Below, one piece after another: positions 9,801 to 15,698 of a stretch of 36,353 nucleotides of DNA. This stretch comes from Planctomycetota bacterium (GTDB lineage Bacteria; Planctomycetota; Planctomycetia; Gemmatales; Gemmataceae). The notes below the pieces were generated by a model, which was given only the letters and a program-made list of their open reading frames with translations, searched no databases and was not told the DNA's origin. The stretch is from positions 1 to 36,353 of the forward strand of contig VGZI01000043.1 in the NCBI GenBank assembly GCA_016872605.1, written 5' to 3'. Within the stretch, counting starts at the first letter, position 1. Each line of letters starts with the position of its first letter. Both the position numbers and the translations under genes were made by a program.

Positions 9801-10045
9801 CGCAGCTTGGCGAGCGCGCCGTCACGTGTGTCGAGCCGAAGCTTAGCCTTGCGCTGGGCGTCGTCCGGACCATGGCACACGAAGCAATTCTCCGAAAGGA
9901 TCGGTCGAATGTCGCGGTTGAAGTCGATCGGCGCGTCGGGCGCCGGCTTTTTTTCTGCCGCGCGCGTGCTCAAGTGCGACCCGAAGGCCAATGCCATTAT
10001 CACACCGAAGACGCTCGCCACCGCGACCAGGATGGATCGGCGCAT
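6881..10045 (-). CDS. PSCyt1-PSCyt2(DUF1549)-DUF1553 multidomain exported protein
   Basis: The 1054-residue product has a signal peptide (residues 1-30), a PSCyt1 cytochrome-like domain with one heme motif CFVCH (54-58), a DUF1549 domain (block starting WPRNPIDLFILARLEKEGL, DLTGLPPTLSEVDAFL, WLDAARYADTHGY, a second CxxCH in TCAQCHDHKYD), a central beta-sandwich region (ANAIDADPKSGWAIFP, discoidin-like), and a C-terminal DUF1553 domain (LARWLTDPSHPLMSRVIVNR). The architecture is typical of planctomycetes and pairs with DUF1501. A role in polymer degradation or electron transfer has been suggested but not shown. I chose the ATG at 10045, which precedes the signal peptide and has an upstream GAGG; the longer frame to 10273 looks spurious. 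A 15-residue insert (LPAGGEGPGVRGRRA) is encoded by a palindromic repeat at 7656-7700. Confidence 0.92.
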   Translation of the reverse strand: MRRSILVAVASVFGVIMALAFGSHLSTRAAEKKPAPDAPIDFNRDIRPILSENCFVCHGPDDAQRKAKLRLDTRDGALAKLRGGGHAIVPGKVADSELVQRILSNDSTERMPPPKTNKKLTTAQIDLLRRWIEQGAPYSKHWAFVTPKRPAVPAVTSKGWPRNPIDLFILARLEKEGLKPSPEANRETLIRRLALDLTGLPPTLSEVDAFLKDKSPDAYEKAVDRYLSSVHYGERMALDWLDAARYADTHGYHIDAGRDMTRWREWVIDAFNNDLPFDQFTIQQLAGDLLPNATIEQKIASGFNRNHMINFEGGAIPEEYLNNYIVDRVNTTATVWLGLTMTCAQCHDHKYDPISQREFYQLYAYFNNVPESGLDGSRGNAAPMIKAPSKRALDAIAKIDADIRSLQERLLASSPKLDAAQAEWEKTALNDQVVFRLLDPIALKSAGGATLTKQADGSILATGANSATETYTFKAVVDLPALTALRVEALPDASLKDNGPGRSANGNFVLTKVELNVGSSDKFDSTPPKPVAFRKASASFEQKDYPAANAIDADPKSGWAIFPNVGKPANAVFSFDRVAQQDKIGVTVYLRFQSQYAQHQMGRFRLSVTDSSSPHGKASLPASIMAILQSKERNDQQKKELASYYRLEISAESAEVRKTIAQLHKSKSALEAQGGSSMVMQDLPTPRDTFMLIRGEYNKKGAKVTAGVPAFLPPLPMGAPNNRLGLARWLTDPSHPLMSRVIVNRYWQMFFGTGLVKTVEDFGSQGELSSHPELLDWLAVEFSSTLPAGGEGPGVRGRRAWSVRDLIRMIVTSATYRQSSVVTKTHLSKDAENRLLARAPRLRLQAEFIRDQALSISGLLNREIGGASVSPYQPAGLWQELASRQDSKNWSAQFFVQSHGKDLYRRSMYTFWKRTSPPPQMATFDAPDREVCTVRRSRTNTPLQALVLMNDPTYVEASRKFAERVMLKEKDAGPRLAFAWRLATARAPSDRELAVLQRVLDKQLQTYRADPKAAADLLRVGESARDESLPAPELAAYTIVASMILNVDEVVTKN
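7656..7700. repeat. In-frame coding repeat (CTCACCCCCGGCCCCTCTCC family) inside the DUF1553 gene
   Basis: The plus strand reads CCCCTCACCCCCGGCCCCTC, then CCCCGGCGGGGAG and AGTGGAGGAG, a partly palindromic G/C-rich element. On the coding strand it gives LPAGGEGPGVRGRRA. Family members normally run from the WLAxEF helix straight into the RLIVxSATYRQSS motif, so these residues look inserted. Related elements lie inside BioDA at 33063-33104 and 33848-33890. Confidence 0.75.
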
Positions 10046-10771
10046 CGTCGCCTCGCCTGAAAAGAGAGTTAATGACGTCACACGTATTGTCCCAATCGAC
10101 GTGGTGCATTTCAATGGTTGGTGGTTGTGGCTGGCTGCAAGTCGTTCGTCTGGATGCGAACCCGAGACGTTCGAATCGACCATGGGGAACGATTTGCAGA
10201 TTCTCGCCGAAAGACACGGTTGCAAAATTGCACGCAGTCTGTTTTTTCCTGCTTCGCCGATGGAGATTTGCAATCGCCCGCCTTGGCGTGGAGACGTCGA
10301 CCAGTCGCCGCAATCTGTTATTTTAACGAGAGATACGGCGACAGCGTCATTGGGGCACTCACGGGATTATCCTTTGGCATTCGGTTCGCTAGAGAAGAGG
10401 AGGGGATCGACGGAGATCGGAGAAGCGTCATGATCGTCGCCACAAAGTGTACCAGGAGGAACCCTCGCTGCCTCCGAAAGCTTGCGTTGCCACAGCTCCG
10501 GCCCTCAATACTTGACCCGTGCCTCGATATTGAACCGTCGCTTGATCAGTGTCTGTGTGGCGAGCGTTTGGTACTCGCCGTGAACAAGCGGCCTGTTGCC
10601 GTCATCGCCGGTGGTTCGCTCGACTGCTTTGCCTTGAACGCCCGTCTGCACCAACTTCGCCACCGTCGGCCTCGCACGAGCGCGGCATAAGCGACAGAAA
10701 AAGTTTGCTCCTCGACGCGCCTTCGCATACCATCGGTAGCGTAATCCTGTTCTCACCGATGGGCCAATATC
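10046..10771. other. 726 bp region without a convincing gene
   Basis: This lies between the divergent DUF1553 gene and serine hydrolase gene and must hold both promoters. Several open frames cross it but none has recognisable motifs, a good start or sensible composition. The minus frame at 10505-10843 ends in a protein-like segment (VQGKAVER, LVHGEYQTLATQTL, IKRRFNIEARVKY) but overlaps the start of the next gene, so it could be a remnant of a lost gene. I see no clear operator, riboswitch or terminator. Confidence 0.5.
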
Positions 10772-13138
10772 ATGTCGAACTTTCGCTGGTTGGGGGCGTT
10801 TCTTGTCGTGCTCGCACTGTTTCCGGTTCCCGTAGATGGGCAATCCAAGGCCGATGCGTTGCGCAACGCGCTCGTGCCGTGGATAGATCGAGAAGCAAAG
10901 GCGAAGACCATTCCGTCTATCTCAATTGCCCTTGTCGACGATCAACGTATTGTGCTGTCGGAAAGCGTGGGGCTCGCCGATCCCGATGCCAAGACCCCTG
11001 CGACGCCACAGACGCCGTATCGCGTCGGCTCGGTGTCGAAGCCGTTCACCGCGCTGCTCTTGATGATCTTCGTCGAAATGGGCCTGATCGACCTCGACGC
11101 TCCGGTGCAGACCTACCTGCCCGACTTTCAGCCGACGAACAAGACCGGCAAGAAAATCACACTACGTCAGATGTTATCGCACCGCTCCGGCCTAGTGCGC
11201 GAAGGCCCCGTCGGCAATTATTTCGACGACTCGCAGCCCTCCATCGCCGACACCGTCAAGAGCCTGAACCACACCGAACTCGTTTATGAGCCTGGCAAGA
11301 CGACCAGCTATTCCAACATGGCCTTCGCCACGGTCGGACGCGTTCTTGAGGTGACGCAGAAAGAAGGCTTCGTCAAGTTGATGCAGCGCAAATTGCTCGA
11401 CCCGATCGGCATGACCGACAGCAGCTTTCTCTTGAACGACACGCTGCGCAAGCGTCTGCCCAAGGCCCCGATGTGGACCTACACGGGCCGCGAGTTTCCG
11501 GCGCCGGGCTTCGAGTTCGGCATGCTCCCCGCGGGCAACCTCTATTCCAGCGTCGAGGATCAGGCAAAGTTCCTCAAGTTCCTCTTTGCCGCCGGCAAGG
11601 GCGAGAAAGGACAGATTCTCAAGAAGGAAACACTCGAATCGATGTACAAGATTCAGTTTCCCGAAAAGGGCAAGAAAGCCGGCTTCGGGCTCGGCTTCTT
11701 TGTCGGCGACATCGACGGCAAACGCGTCATCCGCCACGGCGGCGCCGTCTATGGCTTCTCCACCGAGTTTGCCGCCCTGCCTGACGAAAAGCTCGGCGTC
11801 ATCGTCTGCGCGTCGAAGGATGACGCCAACGCCGTCACCACGCGCATCGCCAACAACGCTTTGTTGATGCTGCTCGCTCAACGCGCCGGCAAGCCGTTAC
11901 CCAAGGTCGAGAATTCCAAACCGCTCGATGCCGGTGTCGCTTCGGAATTGGCGGGGCGCTATCGCTCGTACACCATCGATCCGGTCAACAAGGGCCGCTG
12001 GCTGCAGAAATCGATCGAATTTCACCAGCGCGACGGCAAGGCCTGGATGTTCCCCCATCGCGGCGGCGGGAAGTACGAAATCCGCCAAATGTCCGACGGC
12101 CTCATCGCCGATGATCTGCACAGCTTCGGCCTCAAGCTCGCGCGCGAAGGCAAGACGTTCGTCATCAACAAAGAGAAGTTCCACCTCGTCGCCGACGAAA
12201 AACCCAAGCCCTGCCCCACGAAATGGGATGGCCTGATCGGCGAATACGGTCCCGATTTCAACGTGCTCTACATTCTCGAAAAGGACGAGCAGCTCCATGC
12301 CCTCATCGAATGGCAATACCTCTATCCCCTCAAGGAACTCTCCGAGAACGTCTTTCAGTTTCCCGATTACGGCTTGTACATGGGGGACAAAATCACCTTC
12401 AAACGCGACAAGGCCGGCGTCGCCACGGAAGTCGATGCCGCCAGCATGTTGTTCAAGCGTCGCTCGCTGCCCCGGCGCGCCGAAACGTTCAAGATCGATC
12501 CGGTCCGTCCCGTCAATGAGCTGCGCAAGCTCGCTCTAGCCGCCAAGCCGCCCGAGGAGAAGAACGTATTTTTCCGCAAGCCGGAGCTGGTCGATCTGAC
12601 CTCGCTCGACAAGTCAATCAAGCTCGACATCCGCTATGCCACGACCAACAACTTCCTAGGCACTCCGCTCTATACGTCGGCCCGCGCGTTCATGCAAAAG
12701 CCCGCGGCCGAAAGGCTGCGGGATGCCCACAAGGAACTCGCCAAGAATGGTTACGGCCTGCTCATCCACGACGCCTATCGGCCGTGGTACGTGACGAGGA
12801 TGTTCCGCGATGCCACACCGCCCAAGCTGCATCACTTCGTCGCCGACCCATTACAAGGATCACGCCACAACCGAGGCTGCGCGGTAGATCTCACGCTCTA
12901 CGACCTCAAGACCGGCAAGGCCATCGACATGCCCGGCGGCTACGACGAAATGACCGAACGCTCCTATGCTGACTACCTCGGCACCACTTCGCTCCAGCGC
13001 TGGCACCGCGACCTGTTGCGCAACGCGATGGAGAAACAGGGCTTCAAAGTCTACGAAGCCGAGTGGTGGCACTTCGACTACCGCGACTGGCGTCTGTACC
13101 CGATCCTGAATGTGCGATTTGAGGACTTGAAGAAGTGA
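10772..13138 (+). CDS. Exported serine hydrolase (class C beta-lactamase/PBP-like) fused to VanX-type D-Ala-D-Ala dipeptidase
   Basis: The 788-residue product has a signal peptide (about 1-23) and a serine-hydrolase domain with all three active-site motifs: SVSK (about residues 87-90), YSN (about 180-182) and HGG (about 321-323). A linking beta-rich region follows (about 385-560). The C-terminal domain is a complete VanX/DdpX-type dipeptidase: LDIRYATTNNF (about 618), HDAYRPW, SRHNRGCAVDLTL with the zinc ligands His and Asp (about 698-705), and EWWHFDY with catalytic Glu and zinc His (about 763-766). Both domains act on D-Ala-D-Ala-type chemistry, so the protein probably trims peptidoglycan peptides or D-amino-acid dipeptides outside the membrane. 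No strong ribosome binding site precedes the ATG. It appears to be monocistronic. Confidence 0.9.
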   Translation: MSNFRWLGAFLVVLALFPVPVDGQSKADALRNALVPWIDREAKAKTIPSISIALVDDQRIVLSESVGLADPDAKTPATPQTPYRVGSVSKPFTALLLMIFVEMGLIDLDAPVQTYLPDFQPTNKTGKKITLRQMLSHRSGLVREGPVGNYFDDSQPSIADTVKSLNHTELVYEPGKTTSYSNMAFATVGRVLEVTQKEGFVKLMQRKLLDPIGMTDSSFLLNDTLRKRLPKAPMWTYTGREFPAPGFEFGMLPAGNLYSSVEDQAKFLKFLFAAGKGEKGQILKKETLESMYKIQFPEKGKKAGFGLGFFVGDIDGKRVIRHGGAVYGFSTEFAALPDEKLGVIVCASKDDANAVTTRIANNALLMLLAQRAGKPLPKVENSKPLDAGVASELAGRYRSYTIDPVNKGRWLQKSIEFHQRDGKAWMFPHRGGGKYEIRQMSDGLIADDLHSFGLKLAREGKTFVINKEKFHLVADEKPKPCPTKWDGLIGEYGPDFNVLYILEKDEQLHALIEWQYLYPLKELSENVFQFPDYGLYMGDKITFKRDKAGVATEVDAASMLFKRRSLPRRAETFKIDPVRPVNELRKLALAAKPPEEKNVFFRKPELVDLTSLDKSIKLDIRYATTNNFLGTPLYTSARAFMQKPAAERLRDAHKELAKNGYGLLIHDAYRPWYVTRMFRDATPPKLHHFVADPLQGSRHNRGCAVDLTLYDLKTGKAIDMPGGYDEMTERSYADYLGTTSLQRWHRDLLRNAMEKQGFKVYEAEWWHFDYRDWRLYPILNVRFEDLKK

Positions 13139-13333
13139 CCGAATTACCCATTGCCCACGTAGATGGCTACTCGAGAACTGTCCGTAGGTTCATAGATAGA
13201 GTTCTAGCGGCGTGCGTTCGAGCGTTCGTTCGCCACTGCAATGCGGTCGGTCATCGGCCCGTTGGAGGGTTCGGTCGGTCCGGCTAAAATAATGCCATTG
13301 CCCTGGCGAGATTTTGTGAGAGAGGTGCTTCTA

Positions 13334-13564
13334 ATGAATGACCAATGGCGAGCGCGAATCACCATCGAGCCGGGTAAGCGGGGCAGCCGCCCGTGCATCC
13401 GCGGCATGCGCATTACCGTGTACGATGTCCTCTCCTACCTCGCGGCCGGGATGACGGTTGCAGAGATACTAGATGACTTCCCCTACTTGACGCAGGAGGA
13501 CATCCAGGCCTGCTTCGCCTTCGCCGCGGAACGTGAGCGGAGCATGCTGGTGGCGGTCGCATGA
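13334..13564 (+). CDS. DUF433 family protein, antitoxin of a DUF433/DUF5615 pair
   Basis: The 76-residue product (MNDQWRARITIEPGKRGSRP, then CIRGMRITVYDVLSYLAAGM and AEILDDFPYLTQEDIQACFA) is a typical DUF433 protein, a small helix-turn-helix-like fold proposed as antitoxin to PIN-like DUF5615 proteins. I chose the ATG at 13334 because an AGAGAGG lies at the right distance upstream and the domain starts there; the longer frame from 13241 adds unrelated residues. Its TGA overlaps the ATG of the next gene (ATGA), the usual translational coupling of such pairs. The partner is broken. Confidence 0.88.
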   Translation: MNDQWRARITIEPGKRGSRPCIRGMRITVYDVLSYLAAGMTVAEILDDFPYLTQEDIQACFAFAAERERSMLVAVA

Positions 13565-13891
13565 AGCTGCTTTTCGACCAAAACCTGTCTCCCAAGCTGG
13601 TCACCCGATTGGCCGACTTGTTCCCTGGCTCCGCTCACGTGCAGTCGGTAGCCTTGGATCGCGGGCGACGATCTTGTTTGGGACCATGCCAGGCTGAATG
13701 GATTCGCCATTGTGACAAAGGACGAAGATTACAACAACCTGAGCGTAGTCCGGGGCAGTCCGCCGAAAGTCATCTGGCTACAAATCGGAAACTGCACGAC
13801 GGCGCAAGTCGAAGCGGAGTTCCGTTGTCGCTTTGGAGATATCGAGGCATTTGCGAATGACGCTACCATGGGAACGCTAGTCTTGAGTTGA
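13561..13891 (+). pseudogene. DUF5615 PIN-like toxin, frameshifted
   Basis: The start reads MKLLFDQNLSPKLVTRLADL, then FPGSAHVQSVALDR, the N-terminus of a DUF5615 (Mut7-C/PIN-like) protein with its acidic DQN motif. After DR (about base 13668) the frame is lost. In another frame the family sequence continues: GDDLVWDHARLNGFAIVTKD, then EDYNNLSVVRGSPPKVIWLQ and IGNCTTAQVEAEFR, ending at TGA 13889-13891. The DNA at the break is GATCGCGGGCGAC; restoring a CG (GATCGCGCGGGCGAC) gives DRAGDD, matching the family, so a 2 bp loss in a CG repeat is the simplest explanation. As read, the product would be a 99-residue chimera lacking most of the domain. A sequencing error cannot be excluded. Confidence 0.85.
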
Positions 13892-14022
13892 TCACGAAGC
13901 CGTTGGCATGGCTGCTTTCGCGCCCAATTGTTTTCACCGAAAAACCTCTCGTGCTCGGTTGTCGTCATAACTACGGCAGCGATCTGTTGCCCCGCGTTCC
14001 ACCAATGAAATGTAGGAACACC

Positions 14023-14490
14023 ATGTTTACAAACATCAAGCTTGTGTCGGTTCTCCTTTCGGTGTTTGTATTGTGCGTCGTAGCAGAGAGGACGTGCGCC
14101 GATGCGTTTCTCGTTCCGCTGGACGGGTCGAACAAGTTCGTTCCTAAGCCAGCAGAGTTTGGCTACAAGGTCGACAGGTACAACGTCGGCGGGCAGGTGG
14201 TCATCGAGATTAGCCTCAACGAGGCCTCCGTTAAGGGTTTTTCCTCGGCGGAATTCATCTTGAGGAAAGGCGACAAGACCGCCGTGGAATCGATCGTCGG
14301 CCTGGTGCGGATCGATGGGGGCAAAAAGGGCCTGTTGAAGCTGATCATCGATCCGAAGCTGATCGACGGCGGCAACCTCGACATTTGGAGTGCCCCCATC
14401 GACGGCCAGCCCCCCATCCGCAACTTCGGCGGTTTCCGGTTCGACATCGGCAGACTGATGTCGCCACCAGAAGCGGCGGAGAAAAAATAA
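14023..14490 (+). CDS. Exported hypothetical protein
   Basis: The 155-residue product has a signal peptide (MFTNIKLVSVLLSVFVLCVV, cleavage likely after ERTCADA) and a mature part of about 125 residues rich in beta-prone segments (GYKVDRYNVGGQVVIEISL, FSSAEFILRKGDK, RIDGGKKGLLKLIIDPKL). I do not recognise the family. The ATG at 14023 is preferred because AGGAA is placed correctly upstream; an in-frame ATG at 14005 would add six residues. It follows the broken toxin gene on the same strand and ends 75 bp before the convergent epimerase gene. It probably acts in the periplasm. Confidence 0.7.
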   Translation: MFTNIKLVSVLLSVFVLCVVAERTCADAFLVPLDGSNKFVPKPAEFGYKVDRYNVGGQVVIEISLNEASVKGFSSAEFILRKGDKTAVESIVGLVRIDGGKKGLLKLIIDPKLIDGGNLDIWSAPIDGQPPIRNFGGFRFDIGRLMSPPEAAEKK

Positions 14491-14565
14491 CAGGCGGTTG
14501 AGCGAGAGGTAGCCGGAATTAGGAAAAAGCCATCTCGCCGGCCTGCACAAACAAGTTGCTACTCA

Positions 14566-15606
14566 TCATTTCGCTTCCAAATCCGACGTGTCCAGCCGGC
14601 CTTCACAGTTGAGCTTGCGAAACATGTCCAGCGTTTCGCGGATACCATCTTGAAGCGATGAGCGCGGCATTGGGCCGAGGTCTCGCTGCAAAGCGGAATC
14701 GTCGAGGTCGTAGGCGATCGCGATTTGGCGGTCGCCGAAGGTGATCAGCTTTGATGCTGCCGGATCGACGTCGCACATCGCGCGATGTAGCGTCGGCATG
14801 TCGACGACGTGGCCGCGCAGGTTGTATGACTTCGCTCCCTGGTAGGGCGCTTCCAGGCAACGGACGACGATCTTGGCGACATCATCGACATACTGCATGT
14901 CTTGCACGCCGCCGTAGGTGATGTGATACGGTCTGCCCAGCGCGAGCGACTTGATCGCCTTGGTCGGCTCGCTCGTCATGCCGAAGTCGCGGCCCACTCC
15001 ATAGACGGTCCAGGGGCGCAGGCCGATGCTGGAGATGCCGTTGTCCTGAAAATAAATGCGGGCGTTGCCTTCGTTGCAGCACTTGAAGACGCCATAGTGC
15101 GTGGACGGAACGAGCGGGACGTCATCGACCAATGAGTCAGGGGTCAGGGACCAGGAGTCAGAATGTGCAGCCTCACTCCCGACCCCTGACGCCTGACTCT
15201 TGGTGTAATGCTCCGGCGGGCCGAAGACGGCAGCGGAACTGGTGTAAACGAGTCGCTGTACTTGGCCTTGCAATTGCTTGACGGCTTCGAAGATCGCCAG
15301 GGTGCCGAGCACGTTGACTTTGGCGCCGAGTAGCGGGTCGGCGCGGCACACGGGAACCTGCAACCCGGCCAGATGAACCAGGTGCGTGATCTTGTTGGTC
15401 CGAAGCACTTCGATCATGCGAGCAAGGTCGGTGACATCGCCCTGGACGTAGTGCACTTGGCGAATTTGCTCATCGCTCATGATCTGCCGCATGCGTTTTG
15501 GATCTTCCTTGAGGTCGTAGATCCAAACGCGATCGCCGCGCGCGAGGAGGTTCCGAGTGATCCAGCTGCCGATGCAGCCATAGCCGCCGGTGAGTAGGAC
15601 GTTCAT
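14566..15606 (-). CDS. NAD-dependent epimerase/dehydratase (extended SDR)
   Basis: The 346-residue product has the Rossmann motif GGYGCIGSW (residues 7-15), DVTDLARM, a HLAGLQVP motif, the catalytic Ser in VYTSSAAVFG and the Tyr-Lys pair in HYGVFK, then LRPWTVYGVGRD. It belongs to the UDP-glucose 4-epimerase-like family acting on nucleotide sugars; the exact substrate is unknown. Between HYTK and LVDDVP there are 22 extra residues (SQASGVGSEAAH, SDSWSLTPDS) encoded by a 66 bp palindrome (15134-15199). The insert lies between the catalytic Ser and Tyr, on the surface loop before the Tyr helix. No Shine-Dalgarno is visible; the leader is a run of CACTCAC repeats. It follows rseP on the same strand after a 50 bp palindrome. 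Confidence 0.88.
   Translation of the reverse strand: MNVLLTGGYGCIGSWITRNLLARGDRVWIYDLKEDPKRMRQIMSDEQIRQVHYVQGDVTDLARMIEVLRTNKITHLVHLAGLQVPVCRADPLLGAKVNVLGTLAIFEAVKQLQGQVQRLVYTSSAAVFGPPEHYTKSQASGVGSEAAHSDSWSLTPDSLVDDVPLVPSTHYGVFKCCNEGNARIYFQDNGISSIGLRPWTVYGVGRDFGMTSEPTKAIKSLALGRPYHITYGGVQDMQYVDDVAKIVVRCLEAPYQGAKSYNLRGHVVDMPTLHRAMCDVDPAASKLITFGDRQIAIAYDLDDSALQRDLGPMPRSSLQDGIRETLDMFRKLNCEGRLDTSDLEAK
15134..15199. repeat. 66 bp in-frame palindrome (GAGTCAGG...CCTGACTC) inside the epimerase gene
   Basis: The left arm begins GAGTCAGGGGTCAGGGA and the right arm ends CCCCTGACGCCTGACTC; over 27 bp about 22 positions pair. The element is exactly 66 bp, so it adds 22 codons without shifting the frame. 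The flanking protein sequence joins naturally if it is removed (HYTK to LVDDVP). Confidence 0.85.
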
Positions 15607-15610
15607 GGGG

Positions 15611-15641
15611 TGGTGAGTGGTGAGTGGTGAGTGGTGAGTGG
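15611..15641. repeat. TGGTGAG heptamer tandem repeat in the epimerase leader
   Basis: Four complete TGGTGAG copies and a partial fifth lie directly upstream of the epimerase start codon. The same unit, as CACTCAC, appears twice near 3137-3152 between the divergent ArgG-like and lyase genes. Confidence 0.9.
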
Positions 15642-15690
15642 TTTAGCCGCGGTTCGCAGAACCGCGCGGTTCTACGAACCGCGGCTAAAC
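15641..15690. terminator. 50 bp near-perfect palindrome downstream of rseP
   Basis: The arms GTTTAGCCGCGGTTCGCAGA and TCTACGAACCGCGGCTAAAC extend to 25 bp each with one mismatch and no loop. It starts 8 bp after the rseP stop and could act as a terminator or message stabiliser before the epimerase gene. It shares the TTAGC core of other hairpins in the window. Confidence 0.65.
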
Positions 15691-15698
15691 GAGCGCAC

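Noticed and set aside
10505..10843. Minus-strand frame of 112 residues with a protein-like C-terminus
   Set aside because: It overlaps the start of the serine hydrolase gene, has no recognisable domain and no good ribosome binding site; at best a remnant.
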